Source: Pseudoalteromonas byunsanensis (lineage in GTDB: Bacteria; Pseudomonadota; Gammaproteobacteria; Enterobacterales; Alteromonadaceae). Taken from it: a DNA stretch of 64,000 nt. Positions within the stretch are counted from its first letter, which is position 1. Every line of letters starts with the position of its first letter. The notes below the pieces were generated by a model. That model saw only the letters and a program-made list of their open reading frames with translations, searched no databases and was not told the origin of the DNA. The position numbers and the translations under genes are program-made. Shown here piece by piece: positions 27,754 to 37,338 of the stretch. The stretch covers positions 80,086 through 144,085 of the forward strand of contig NZ_MNAN01000031.1 of assembly GCF_001854475.1 (NCBI RefSeq). Reading direction: 5' to 3'.

Positions 27754-28195
27754 TATTTACATCCCAGTTCAGTGGCGTCTTACCACTTTCCAAGCATGCC
27801 ATTAACCAATCTGCTAAAAAGGCATTAATTTGATATTTTTCATCTTTTTGATGCATGTTTGGGTTAGGGTAACGATATGAAGGTTTAATGCGTTGGTGAT
27901 AATCATCATGGATCACTTCCGCAACTTTAGCATCGTGATAAAGGCGTACAGACAAATGCAAGTTTGGAAAAAATTCACTACTGACAGAAGTCTGTTTGAT
28001 AGTGATATCGGTCGTGTATCTAGCGCACCCTTGTACTTCAATGACGTAATGCACATTGGCAAGCTCTATCGCCCTTTGCGCCCCATGTTCTTCTTGAGGT
28101 AACACCTTGAGCGCACGCAAATAGTTACGTTCACACAACGTAATGTATTTTGGCAAAGACTGCACATAAGCGCGTTCTACTACTATGTCACTCAA
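27740..28195 (-). CDS. yqiB: DUF1249 family protein (YqiB)
   Basis: 151 aa. It belongs to the DUF1249 family always found beside nudF/cpdA; KYITLCERNYLRAL near the N-terminus and CARYTTDI / RYPNPNMHQKDEK are family blocks. Cytoplasmic, no known activity. It follows nudF by 20 bp and overlaps cpdA. Confidence 0.9.
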   Translation of the reverse strand: MSDIVVERAYVQSLPKYITLCERNYLRALKVLPQEEHGAQRAIELANVHYVIEVQGCARYTTDITIKQTSVSSEFFPNLHLSVRLYHDAKVAEVIHDDYHQRIKPSYRYPNPNMHQKDEKYQINAFLADWLMACLESGKTPLNWDVNNGLV

Positions 28196-28215
28196 CGATA
28201 TACCCCACTTCTAAA

Positions 28216-28833
28216 TTATGCCCATTGGGCCAACATCCGCTCTTTATTTAACGCTAGCCACTGTAAACTAATCACGGTCGCAGCATTGTCTATCTCGCCA
28301 CTGTTTAATCGCGCAATAGCATCACTGTATGGTAGCACATGACTCTTGATGTCTTCACCTTCGGTATCAAGACCAAAAATTCCACCCGCGTCTGACAAGT
28401 CAGCTTTTGCTAGGTAAAGGTATAAACGTTCTGTCGTACCACCTGGACTTGAGAGGTAAGAGGTCATAAAGTACAGTTCATCAAGCTGTAAACCGGCTTC
28501 TTCATGCGCTTCTTTGCGTGCCACTTGTTCAAAATCCTCACTTCCCTCTGCCATACCAGCGATACATTCCAGCAACCAAGGTGAATCTTTGCTCGCCATT
28601 GCACCGATCCTGATTTGTTCGATTAAAAGTAGTGAATCTGTAGCGGGGTCATATGGCAATACAGCTACAGCATGCCCACGCTCTAATATTTCTCTGGTAA
28701 TCGTTTGAGACATTCCCCCTGCGAATAACGCATGGCGAAAGTGATACGTTTGGATCTTAAAAAAACCTCTAAAAACTGTTTGTACATCTTCCAGTAATAC
28801 ATCTTTGTTATCAAAACACGTAATTGTTGACAT
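28216..28833 (-). CDS. nudF: ADP-ribose pyrophosphatase
   Basis: 205 aa Nudix hydrolase that splits ADP-ribose to AMP and ribose 5-phosphate. The Nudix box is at about residues 92-114: GMAEGSE...RKEAHEEAGL, in which the usual Arg of RE is Lys; the EExxEE glutamates that bind Mg are kept. First gene of the nudF-DUF1249-cpdA-yqiA-parE-(dehydrogenase)-parC operon, divergent from tolC over 220 bp. Confidence 0.93.
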   Translation of the reverse strand: MSTITCFDNKDVLLEDVQTVFRGFFKIQTYHFRHALFAGGMSQTITREILERGHAVAVLPYDPATDSLLLIEQIRIGAMASKDSPWLLECIAGMAEGSEDFEQVARKEAHEEAGLQLDELYFMTSYLSSPGGTTERLYLYLAKADLSDAGGIFGLDTEGEDIKSHVLPYSDAIARLNSGEIDNAATVISLQWLALNKERMLAQWA

Positions 28834-28920
28834 AAAATAGATCCTAATTTTTGACAGTAGGGGTTTAAATTAAGCGTAATTAGCCCCATGATGTACCTTT
28901 ATTACCCTTTGTGGGTCTTT

Positions 28921-28941
28921 TACTTCTAGTAAAAAGAAGTA
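28921..28941. promoter_or_regulatory. Inverted repeat in nudF-tolC divergent region
   Basis: The arms tacttct and agaagta with a 7-nt centre lie midway between the two divergent starts, followed on the plus strand by TATATT. Candidate operator or promoter part for tolC; the binding protein is unknown. Confidence 0.35.
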
Positions 28942-29052
28942 TTATATTCTGTTACATTTGTTGATGCTGTTTTACGTTTTAACTTTTTCGTTCTGAAGAA
29001 AAACAAGGTAACATGCATTCAATACAAAAGTTGTCTAAGGACTGAACGAACG

Positions 29053-30399
29053 ATGAAAAAAAGCATTATATCTCTGTTAGTTGGCTTATCCTGCGCGCTA
29101 ACTTCTAATCTATCGCAAGCCGAAGATTTACTCCAAGTATACGACATAGCAACTGCAAACGATCCAACAGTGCTAAAAGCAAAAGCACAGGCAGATGCAC
29201 AAAAATTTGCTAAAGACAGAGCTCTAGGTGTATTACTTCCTCAGCTCGGTTTTGAAGCTGGCTATAGCCAGATAGACTCAGATGCATTTCCTGGTAATCA
29301 AAGCGACGCGACAGGCTACACCATGAGCAGTGGCTTTCGCGATACGTTTAGCCGTACCTTATCACTGCGCCAAACCATTTTTGACATGTCATCTTGGAAA
29401 AATTTAGATATCGCAGAAAAGCAAGCATTACAAACAACGACTCTATATGAGCAGGCGCAACAAGAACTTGTTGTGCGCATCGCTCAGGGCTACTTTGACG
29501 TTCTAGGTGCGCTAGATAGCCTTGAATTTGTTCAAGCAGAAAAACGCGCAATTGAACGTCAGCTAGAGCAAACCAAACAACGCTATGAAGTTGGTTTAAC
29601 AGCAATTACCGATGTTCATGAGGCTCAAGCTCAGTATGACCGCGCAGTGGCCAATGAAATTGGCGCAGAAAATGACGTAGAAACAGCTCGTGAAGCACTT
29701 CGTACTATCACTGGCAAGTATCATAGTCAGCTTGACCCGCTAAATACAGAAACCTTCTCAACAGTATCACCTAGCAAACAAGTCAATGACTTCATTGGTG
29801 TAGCAAAAGACAAGAATCTATCACTGGCTATCGCTAAAGCGAGTCTAGATATTGCACAGGATCAGATCGAACTTGCGCGAGCTGGTCACTACCCAACGCT
29901 GAACTTAAACGCTAGCTATGGCGACTCTCTTACCGACTCTAACGGTATGGTACACAAGCCAAGAGAAGATCAAACAACGGTAGGCGTGACTTTCAACGTT
30001 CCAATTTACTCAGGTGGCACTACTCTTGCGGCAACTGAACAAGCACGCGCTCTCTACGTTGGTGCAAGCCAAGATTTAGAAGCGAGCATGAGAGAAGTGA
30101 CGCGTTCAGTCATCACCTCTTATAATCAAGTGGTTTCGAATGTTGCGACATATCGCGCGTTAGAGCAATCGGTCGTTTCTGCGCAAAGTGCGCTACAAGC
30201 AACCGAAGCTGGTTTTGAAGTGGGTACTCGTACGATCGTAGACGTACTAGTTAGCACACAGAGCTTGTACAACGCGAAAAAGAACCTTGCAAACCTTCGT
30301 TACCAATATGTGTTGTCTTCGCTGCGTTTAAAGCAAGCTGCGGGCACTCTTTCACGTAGTGATTTAGAAGCTATCAACAAAGGCTTGATCCAAGGCTAA
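29053..30399 (+). CDS. tolC: Outer-membrane channel TolC
   Basis: 448 aa. A signal peptide ends at SQAED; two repeated outer-membrane efflux (OEP) halves follow, each with long helices (AEKQALQTTTLYEQAQQ; ATEQARALYVGASQD) and YEVG...DV motifs. It forms the trimeric exit duct for tripartite drug, protein and siderophore exporters, and would serve adaptors like that at 1017. Its neighbourhood with nudF on the other side is the classic gammaproteobacterial arrangement. A terminator follows. Confidence 0.95.
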   Translation: MKKSIISLLVGLSCALTSNLSQAEDLLQVYDIATANDPTVLKAKAQADAQKFAKDRALGVLLPQLGFEAGYSQIDSDAFPGNQSDATGYTMSSGFRDTFSRTLSLRQTIFDMSSWKNLDIAEKQALQTTTLYEQAQQELVVRIAQGYFDVLGALDSLEFVQAEKRAIERQLEQTKQRYEVGLTAITDVHEAQAQYDRAVANEIGAENDVETAREALRTITGKYHSQLDPLNTETFSTVSPSKQVNDFIGVAKDKNLSLAIAKASLDIAQDQIELARAGHYPTLNLNASYGDSLTDSNGMVHKPREDQTTVGVTFNVPIYSGGTTLAATEQARALYVGASQDLEASMREVTRSVITSYNQVVSNVATYRALEQSVVSAQSALQATEAGFEVGTRTIVDVLVSTQSLYNAKKNLANLRYQYVLSSLRLKQAAGTLSRSDLEAINKGLIQG

Positions 30400-30425
30400 A
30401 TCCAACGTTCAGTACCTTTAAATAT

Positions 30426-30456
30426 AAAAGCCGACGAAAGTCGGCTTTTGTATTTT
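30426..30456 (+). terminator. Rho-independent terminator after tolC
   Basis: Stem aaaagccgac/gtcggctttt with a GAAA tetraloop and a T-rich tail, 27 bp past the tolC stop. Confidence 0.9.
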
Positions 30457-30506
30457 AGAACACTTGTCGATAAACTATTGCCATTGTGTAGTAAGAGATA
30501 AATTTT

Positions 30507-31433
30507 GTGGTCACAACCCCTACTTTCAAATGGTCGTTCCTTGCACCTCGTTACTGGTTAACCTGGCTTGGCGTATTGTTTTTATACCTGATATCTTGGC
30601 TGCCACAGCGAGTCCAGTTCTTCCTTGGTAAGTTACTTGGCCGCCTTGTACATCGTTTTGTGAAAAAACGTCGCAAAATTGCTGAGGTCAATGTCAAGCT
30701 GTGCTTCCCACAGTTAAATGAACAACAACAGCATGAAATGGTGTTAAAAAACATGGAAAATACAGGGATTGCAACATTAGAAACAGGAATGGCATGGTGG
30801 TGGCCCCAATGGCGTATCAACCGAGTAATTGGCTCCATTGAAGGTATTGAACACGTTGAGCAAACTCAAAAGCAAGGCAAAGGCGTCTTATTGCTAGTGC
30901 CGCATATGCTACACTTAGAAATGCTTGGCCGACTGCTAGGCACTGCGCAGCAAGGTATTGGCTTTTATCGACCACATAACAATCCTCTCATGGAATACTT
31001 TATGACCAAAGGTCGACTACGTTCCAATGAAAGCCTCATTACCAAACGAGATGTGAAAGGACTACTGCAAGCATTGAAGGATAAAAAAATGTGTTATTAC
31101 TTACCCGATCAAGACTATGGCCGAAACCGCTGCGAGTTTACCAATTTTTTTGCAGTCCCTGATGCAGCGACGACAACAGGCACTTTGATATTTTCATCGA
31201 GTAAGAATTGTGAAACACTGAGCCTAAGTGGCACAAGAGATGCTAGCGGTAAGTACCACCTTAAGATTTACCCAGCGTTGGCTGATTTTCCAAGTGACGA
31301 TGCCAAGCAAGATGTGACAAGAGTCAATCAACGAATGGAGGAAGCGATTATGTTGGCCCCTGAACAATATATGTGGTTGCACCGTCGTTTCAAAACAAGG
31401 CCCGATGAAAACGCACCATCTTACTACGGTTAA
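30507..31433 (+). CDS. Lipid A late acyltransferase, LpxL/LpxM family
   Basis: 308 aa, GTG start. An N-terminal membrane anchor (about 15-32) is followed by the lysophospholipid acyltransferase fold. The catalytic HX4E is HMLHLE, and YYLPDQDYG and the late MWLHRRFKTRP block are typical of HtrB/LpxL-type enzymes that add a secondary acyl chain to Kdo2-lipid A at the inner membrane. Whether it is the LpxL or the LpxM functional type cannot be told. It starts 50 bp after the tolC terminator and is followed after 8 bp by the TcpQ-like gene. Confidence 0.87.
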   Translation: MVTTPTFKWSFLAPRYWLTWLGVLFLYLISWLPQRVQFFLGKLLGRLVHRFVKKRRKIAEVNVKLCFPQLNEQQQHEMVLKNMENTGIATLETGMAWWWPQWRINRVIGSIEGIEHVEQTQKQGKGVLLLVPHMLHLEMLGRLLGTAQQGIGFYRPHNNPLMEYFMTKGRLRSNESLITKRDVKGLLQALKDKKMCYYLPDQDYGRNRCEFTNFFAVPDAATTTGTLIFSSSKNCETLSLSGTRDASGKYHLKIYPALADFPSDDAKQDVTRVNQRMEEAIMLAPEQYMWLHRRFKTRPDENAPSYYG

Positions 31434-31441
31434 CTTTATTT

Positions 31442-32122
31442 ATGGTTATAAGAAAAAGTAAAAAAATACAAAAACCGACACCAAAACCTAAGGTAAACAC
31501 TGAGCCTCAAGTGAAAAAAAAGAAAAAGGCCAGACCTGTTTCCGCCATGTGGTTTTGGGTTAAGCACTTATCACTTGCCTTCATCTTGGTTTTCGCAGCC
31601 TACTACTTTTTATTCGGCGCATTACCAAAAATGAATATGGGTACTAGTTCAAACGTTGCGGCCCGAGGCTTCTCTCAATTTTATGAAAGCTTTCGCAACC
31701 GAACTTCAAGTCGCGATACCGAACGTGCAAAATTTGTCATTGAGTTAGGTTCACCAAGCTTTAGACTAGATGAAGCACTGAAGGACCGTGAAAGAGCTGT
31801 AAAACCGTCAAGTCAACGTTGGACTGGTGAGTATGAACCTAGGCGCTTCGAATCGGGCGACACGCTACGTGGCGTATTATCTGAGTATGCTCGCAGAGAA
31901 GATATAGAGTTATTTTGGTATTTAGATAAAGATTACGTGGTGAAGACAAACTTCCGTGTTGACAGTAACTTTTTGTCCGCTCTGTATCAAGTAGGCAGAG
32001 CAATCAACGATGACTTTGAGTATGAGATCTATACGTTCTTCTGTTATCGCCAACGGGCAGCTGTCATTACTGAAAAGCCAACCCGCTTTGTTAGAGATAA
32101 TTGCCGTAAAATAGCCAATTAG
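31442..32122 (+). CDS. Membrane-anchored TcpQ-like domain protein
   Basis: 226 aa. A very basic N-terminal 35 residues (KKKKKAR) precede one membrane segment at about 36-62, a disordered stretch, then a C-terminal domain (about 135-215: FESGDTLRGVLSEYARRE...FRVDSNFLSALYQVGRAIN) resembling TcpQ, known from type IVb pilus and related secretion systems. The domain would lie in the periplasm. No pilus cluster adjoins it. It is probably co-transcribed with the acyltransferase. Assignment is by pattern only. Confidence 0.65.
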   Translation: MVIRKSKKIQKPTPKPKVNTEPQVKKKKKARPVSAMWFWVKHLSLAFILVFAAYYFLFGALPKMNMGTSSNVAARGFSQFYESFRNRTSSRDTERAKFVIELGSPSFRLDEALKDRERAVKPSSQRWTGEYEPRRFESGDTLRGVLSEYARREDIELFWYLDKDYVVKTNFRVDSNFLSALYQVGRAINDDFEYEIYTFFCYRQRAAVITEKPTRFVRDNCRKIAN

Positions 32123-32123
32123 A

Positions 32124-32149
32124 GCAGACCGTTAGTATTCGCGGTCTGC
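32124..32149. terminator. Hairpin between convergent TcpQ-like gene and glnE
   Basis: Stem gcagaccg/cggtctgc with a 10-nt loop right after the TcpQ-like stop and 16 bp from the glnE end. There is only a weak T tail, so it may serve either strand. Confidence 0.55.
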
Positions 32150-32165
32150 CGTATTCATGTTATTG

Positions 32166-34979
32166 TTAATTGACTAAATCACCTAAATGACGTTTGAAAA
32201 TCGTCACCACCTGCGCTGATAACTGTTCTAACTGTGTGTCCCTGCCCACACATTTACCTTGTCGGTTTAAACTTTGTTTGTGGTATTGCTCTCTAAAGAA
32301 ACAATATGCCTGCGTTAGCAGCACTTGTTCTTCATCATTGAGTATTGCGAGCTCTTTTGCGTGAGACAAAATACGAACATTGTCAGTGTGCTCAGTCATA
32401 AGAGGATGCTCTGCCGCAAAATTTAATACTAGGAATTGTGCTAAAAACTCTATATCCGTCATCCCACCGAGCCCCTGCTTGAGATCGAATGTATCGTCAC
32501 TGTCTTTGGACAAATGCGTGCGCATTTTCTCTCGCATTGAAACAACATTCTCTGCCAGTTCTTTGCAATCTCGTGATTGTGTCAAAACAGCTGTGCGGAT
32601 CTGTCCAAAACGTTCATACATCTCCTGCTCTCCAAGCACCATACGAGCACGAACCAAAGCCTGATGCTCCCAGGTCCAAGCTTGCTGGAGCTGATATTGA
32701 TAAAAGCTCTCTAGATTAATTGCTAATAAGCCAGAGTTCCCCTCAGGGCGCAACCTAGTATCAAGTTCGTATAATATGCCCGATGCCGTTCTGGTATTAA
32801 ACAAGTGCATGAGTCGCTGTGCCAGTTTTAAATAAAATTGTCTTGCGGGAATAGCCTTTTCTCCTTGCGTATAACTGTCCCCATCACTGTTATGCACAAA
32901 TACCAAATCTAGATCAGAGTCATATCCCAACTCCCAACCTCCGGCCTTTCCATAAGCAATAACTGCGAACCCTTTTGCCGCGTCATTACAACCTTCTGGT
33001 TGTCCATAGCGCTCAATCATTTGTTGCCAAGCTAAGTTAACCGCCTGCTCTACAATGGCTTCAGCCAATGCCGTCAAATGGTCACTCACTTTCATAATAC
33101 TGAGTACGCCGGTGGCATCTGCCGCTGCAATACGTAATTGATGAGCCTGCTTAAACTGCCGTAAAGCCTCCATTTGTTGCTCAAGATCATGCTGCTCAAT
33201 GCGTAAAAAATACTGCCGGATTTCGAGCTTGTAGGCATTCAAAGGTAATGGCTTGTATAGCGCGGCCGGGTCTAGCAACTCATCGAGCAGCATTGGGTAT
33301 TTAGCGATGTGCTCGGCTATCCATAAGCTATGGGAACACAGATACACCAGTTGCTTCAGAGCTCCCTGATTTTCATATAACAACTCTAAGTAAGCTGTTC
33401 TTGAAGCTATCATGGCTATAATATTGAGCACACTCGTTAGCTCTTCAGCCACTAGCTGTTGCTCGGCCGCTTGATACAATAAACACGGGATCAGTTTATC
33501 GAGAATATCAGCACCCCGGGCACCCATTTGCCGCTTTTTTAACGCCTGTTTGAAGCTTTGTAACGCATTGTGCCATGGTTCAACTTGTTCAGCTTCGAGC
33601 TTATCTGCCAATTGCTGTGTATCACCTTCTAGCCATACATAAGTAAAAGCTTCATCAAACTGAGTCTGCTCAAAAGGTTCATCACCGATCACCTGAGTAA
33701 ATTCATCACGGATCTTCGTCATGATGTCTTGAATACACTCAAGGCAGTGTTGATAATCGGTTTTTTCCATCAGTATACGTAACCGCGACTGACATACTTC
33801 GTTTTGTGGCAAGGTCTGCGTTTGTTGATCATCAAAGGCCTGTAAATACTGCTCAATTGTGCGCAAATATAAATAGCTTTCTCTTAATGAACACACCGCA
33901 TCGTGGGGGATCACTTCAAGTTCATCTAATTGGCTGAGCGCCTCTAGTAAAGATGGAGTTTGTAAACTAGTGTCTCGACCGCCACGGATCATCTGCAAAG
34001 CTTGCACAATAAATTCAACTTCACGGATCCCGCCAGCTCCAAGCTTTATATTATTTATCAACCCTTTACGCCGCACTTCTTGGGCTATCATGTGCTTCAT
34101 TTTTCTAAGCGACTCAATAACCGAGAAGTCGATATAACGGCGATACACAAAAGGGCGCATCATTTGGTAAAATACAGTCCAGTACTTGTTAGCTTCGCCC
34201 AACAAACGCGCTTTGAGCATGGCGTAACGCTCCCATTCACGCCCCTGATCCTGATAGTAATCTTCCATCGCCGATAAACTCATGACTAACGGGCCACTGT
34301 CACCGAAAGGCCTCAAACGCATATCGACTCGAAAAACCTGACCATCAACAGTAACTTGATTTAAAGCAGCAATGAGCTTTTGCGCTACCTTAGTATAAAA
34401 AACCTGCGCTTCGACACTTTTGCGCCCACCTTGAGTATGAACGTTATGGGGGTAACAAAAAATAAGGTCTATGTCCGATGAAAAGTTTAGCTCTCTTCCT
34501 CCGAGTTTACCCATCCCCAATACCAACATGGGTAACGCATTACCGACATCATCAAGGGGCGTACCACATTGTTTTACGGTTTGAGCAAAGGCCCATTGGT
34601 TAGCCGCATCAATCAACCTCTCTGACAACTTAGACACATAATCAATACTGTCAGCAATCTCATTACCTTTTACTAAATCCAACCACATGACCTTTAGCCA
34701 ATAGCGTTGGCGGTACTTCCTCAGCAATCTAAAACAGCTTTGTTCATCAAGGGATGATAAATCGTCTGGTAATGGATTTGGCACATCTCGCGCTTGCACT
34801 AGCTGTTCATCACGTAACCAATCACCTAACGAAGGGTCTTGCTGCAAAACCTTAAAAGCAAAATCACTCATCGCAAGTAAACGCGCCAACCCAGCATCAA
34901 CCGGATCCGTATCGTATAGCTGCTGCCAGCGCTGTTGTGCTAATTGAGCCAACGTAGGGGGTAAGGTGACATCATGCAT
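32166..34979 (-). CDS. glnE: Bifunctional glutamine synthetase adenylyltransferase/deadenylase
   Basis: About 937 aa, the normal size. Two nucleotidyltransferase domains are seen: the deadenylylase half with GMGKLGGRELNFSSDIDLIF and the adenylylase half with YGKAGGWELGYDSDLDLVF; both keep the metal-binding DxD. It adds or removes AMP on glutamine synthetase in response to PII. The start at ATG 34979 is chosen because GGAG lies 6 nt upstream; a start at 35006 is also in frame. Divergent from the DUF350 gene. Confidence 0.96.
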   Translation of the reverse strand: MHDVTLPPTLAQLAQQRWQQLYDTDPVDAGLARLLAMSDFAFKVLQQDPSLGDWLRDEQLVQARDVPNPLPDDLSSLDEQSCFRLLRKYRQRYWLKVMWLDLVKGNEIADSIDYVSKLSERLIDAANQWAFAQTVKQCGTPLDDVGNALPMLVLGMGKLGGRELNFSSDIDLIFCYPHNVHTQGGRKSVEAQVFYTKVAQKLIAALNQVTVDGQVFRVDMRLRPFGDSGPLVMSLSAMEDYYQDQGREWERYAMLKARLLGEANKYWTVFYQMMRPFVYRRYIDFSVIESLRKMKHMIAQEVRRKGLINNIKLGAGGIREVEFIVQALQMIRGGRDTSLQTPSLLEALSQLDELEVIPHDAVCSLRESYLYLRTIEQYLQAFDDQQTQTLPQNEVCQSRLRILMEKTDYQHCLECIQDIMTKIRDEFTQVIGDEPFEQTQFDEAFTYVWLEGDTQQLADKLEAEQVEPWHNALQSFKQALKKRQMGARGADILDKLIPCLLYQAAEQQLVAEELTSVLNIIAMIASRTAYLELLYENQGALKQLVYLCSHSLWIAEHIAKYPMLLDELLDPAALYKPLPLNAYKLEIRQYFLRIEQHDLEQQMEALRQFKQAHQLRIAAADATGVLSIMKVSDHLTALAEAIVEQAVNLAWQQMIERYGQPEGCNDAAKGFAVIAYGKAGGWELGYDSDLDLVFVHNSDGDSYTQGEKAIPARQFYLKLAQRLMHLFNTRTASGILYELDTRLRPEGNSGLLAINLESFYQYQLQQAWTWEHQALVRARMVLGEQEMYERFGQIRTAVLTQSRDCKELAENVVSMREKMRTHLSKDSDDTFDLKQGLGGMTDIEFLAQFLVLNFAAEHPLMTEHTDNVRILSHAKELAILNDEEQVLLTQAYCFFREQYHKQSLNRQGKCVGRDTQLEQLSAQVVTIFKRHLGDLVN

Positions 34980-35059
34980 AAAAATCTCCATAGCTATATG
35001 GCTCAATGAGTTGGGAGTCGTTATAGTAACAATATCTAAAATTTATCAGTAGAGCGAAT

Positions 35060-35953
35060 ATGACTTATTTGTCGTTAGAGAACATCAATTTTTTTGCGAT
35101 TTTTTCTAGTTTTATCGTTATTTGTCTGGTTGTTATCGTTTTACGTTTGTTGGTGCAGTATCGAGCTAAACAGGAGCTACAAGAGGAGCTGGCCAAACGG
35201 GATAATTTTGCCTTGGGTATCAGCTATGCATGCCAAATATCGGTAATAGCCTTTAGTGTGGCGTACTTTTTTGAAGACATAAAGTTTTCCACAGCGCTGC
35301 AACAGCCCATTCAATCCTCTGTAATGCTGTTGCTGCTACTTGCATTTGTAGCTTTTGGTCAGTACATACACCGTAAATGGATCTTGTATCAATTTAACGA
35401 AGAACAAGCCATTCTCAAACAAAATATATGCGCGGCGCTTGTAGATTCCGGTATGTTGATAGCCAATGGCATTTTGGTGTTGGGTTTATATCATTGGGTT
35501 CACCCAAAAGGTATTAGTGACTTATTGGTGGTCAGCCTTAGCTTTTTACTATTGCAAGGTTTGTTTGCTCTGGATAGTAAGCTTCGAGAAAGTCGTTTTG
35601 CCAAAGTTAATCAAGGTGCGTCGCTACAGCAAAACTTCAGCCTTGCAAATACCTCTATTGGAATTCGCTATGCGGGTAAAACTATCGGTCTATCTTTGTC
35701 TATTTACGCAGGTCTCCACAGCGCCCCCTATCACGGCGCTATGATAGTCGAGAACCTTTTTTCGGTGGTGCTACATTGCGGTCTGATGTGGGCATTGTTG
35801 TATTTATGCAGTTATATATTGCTATATGTTTCGTTACCTAAAGTTGACATTGGACTGGAAGTAGACCACCAAGACAACATTGGTATTGCCTGTATCGAAT
35901 TTGCGGTTTTCGCTTCAATAGGCTATCTACTAATTAGTACTTTTTCCGTGTAG
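35060..35953 (+). CDS. DUF350 family membrane protein
   Basis: 297 aa with about eight hydrophobic segments in two DUF350-like repeats. The first has the AKRDNFALGISYACQ motif, the polar N-A-G pattern within a membrane helix seen in the YjfL family. Inner-membrane protein of unknown function. It precedes an unknown 165-aa gene by about 30 bp and is divergent from glnE. Confidence 0.75.
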   Translation: MTYLSLENINFFAIFSSFIVICLVVIVLRLLVQYRAKQELQEELAKRDNFALGISYACQISVIAFSVAYFFEDIKFSTALQQPIQSSVMLLLLLAFVAFGQYIHRKWILYQFNEEQAILKQNICAALVDSGMLIANGILVLGLYHWVHPKGISDLLVVSLSFLLLQGLFALDSKLRESRFAKVNQGASLQQNFSLANTSIGIRYAGKTIGLSLSIYAGLHSAPYHGAMIVENLFSVVLHCGLMWALLYLCSYILLYVSLPKVDIGLEVDHQDNIGIACIEFAVFASIGYLLISTFSV

Positions 35954-35983
35954 CCGCTGGACATGGCTACACTAGGTGGGGCC

Positions 35984-36460
35984 ATGTCTATCAAACCTGA
36001 TAATTTTCTGTTAGTTGACAGTAATAGCGAGTTCAGTCGGGGTTATGCTGAATATATACGCAAACATTCACATAACAAAAAAAGTCAATTAATTGCAGCT
36101 GGTGATAACACTCGTCATCTTCTTAAGATGATGTTTGATGAGTTAATCAAAGATTACAGCTACTGCGATTTCGCGAACGAAATAAGCGTTTCAGAATTAG
36201 CCAGTTATCTCAATGAACATCACAATATTAGCGGAGTACTTATTTCTAGCCTAGATTATCACCTCGCCAACAAAGAACAACAATTCATCTTTAACTCACT
36301 GCATCCAGTTCGCTATCTATTGGAACAACAAGAGGATGGCGGCTTTAGCTACCAAAAGCTCACCGACAAGGCAAACATGAACCATTTGTCATGCCACGGC
36401 TCAATACCAAATGTGGGTGAAGACATTGAAGTCTCATTGTGCAAATTAGAAACCGACTAG
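35984..36460 (+). CDS. Unknown cytoplasmic protein
   Basis: 158 aa from the ATG at 35984, which has a strong site (AGGTGGGG); an ATG at 35963 in the same frame lacks one. No signal or membrane segment; mixed polar sequence with NISGVLISSLDYHL and a C-terminal acidic part. I do not recognise a family. It lies between the DUF350 gene and rsmE and may form an operon with the former. Confidence 0.65.
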   Translation: MSIKPDNFLLVDSNSEFSRGYAEYIRKHSHNKKSQLIAAGDNTRHLLKMMFDELIKDYSYCDFANEISVSELASYLNEHHNISGVLISSLDYHLANKEQQFIFNSLHPVRYLLEQQEDGGFSYQKLTDKANMNHLSCHGSIPNVGEDIEVSLCKLETD

Positions 36461-36554
36461 CCCTCTTATAAGCAAGAACAAACCTGAACTGAAACTAGAC
36501 GCTTAGAGCGCAAAACTTTACTATTACCGCATTGCTATTTTACTTGGGCTCATT

Positions 36555-37289
36555 ATGCGCATCCCCCATATTTATCAACCTTCAGAATTAAAGTTAAACG
36601 CACAAATTACACTTGATGACGACGCCGCTGGACACATTTCCCGAGTCCTTCGTATGCAAGCCAATGACAAAGTTTCATTATTCAATGGCCAAGGCGGTGA
36701 ATACCTATGCGAGTTAGTAGAAGTGGGTAAAAAAGCCGTTACTGCGCACGTTATTGAGTTCAAAGATCATGATTGCGAATCACCGCTGAAAATCCATCTC
36801 GGCCAAGGTATTTCCAGAGGCGATAAAATGGACTTCACGATTCAAAAATCTGTGGAGTTAGGAATCTCCGAAATAACACCCTTATTTACCACTCGCTGTG
36901 GTGTAAAGCTATCAGGTGATCGCTTAGCTAAAAAACATGCTCAATGGCAGAAAATAGCGATTGCTGCGGCAGAACAATCGGGCCGAAATACAGTGACCGT
37001 CATCCATCCTCCGATCGATATCAATACGTGGTTGGCTCAGCAGTCTGAAGAGTTAAAACTCACGCTACACCCAAGAGCGGTACATAGCATCAAAACCCTT
37101 CCAACCCCAACTGAGGGCATTCGTTTTATCGTAGGCCCAGAGGGCGGCTTGACCGACGAAGAAATCAAAGCTACCAACAGTCAAGGGTTTATAGATGTTC
37201 GCTTAGGTCCACGAGTACTGCGAACAGAGACAGCAGCGTTAACAGTGCTAAGTGCATTGCAATTGCAGTTTGGTGACTTGGCTCTTTAA
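36555..37289 (+). CDS. rsmE: 16S rRNA m3U1498 methyltransferase
   Basis: 244 aa SPOUT-class enzyme. An N-terminal PUA-like domain is followed by the knotted SAM-binding domain, with FIVGPEGGLTDEEI and LGPRVLRTETAAL, the RsmE signatures. It methylates U1498 in helix 44 of 16S rRNA. It lies directly before gshB, as in many gammaproteobacteria. Confidence 0.95.
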   Translation: MRIPHIYQPSELKLNAQITLDDDAAGHISRVLRMQANDKVSLFNGQGGEYLCELVEVGKKAVTAHVIEFKDHDCESPLKIHLGQGISRGDKMDFTIQKSVELGISEITPLFTTRCGVKLSGDRLAKKHAQWQKIAIAAAEQSGRNTVTVIHPPIDINTWLAQQSEELKLTLHPRAVHSIKTLPTPTEGIRFIVGPEGGLTDEEIKATNSQGFIDVRLGPRVLRTETAALTVLSALQLQFGDLAL

Positions 37290-37338
37290 TTTTGATTATT
37301 CGGCCCCATAGTAAGGTAAAACAGTATGAAGGTGATAC

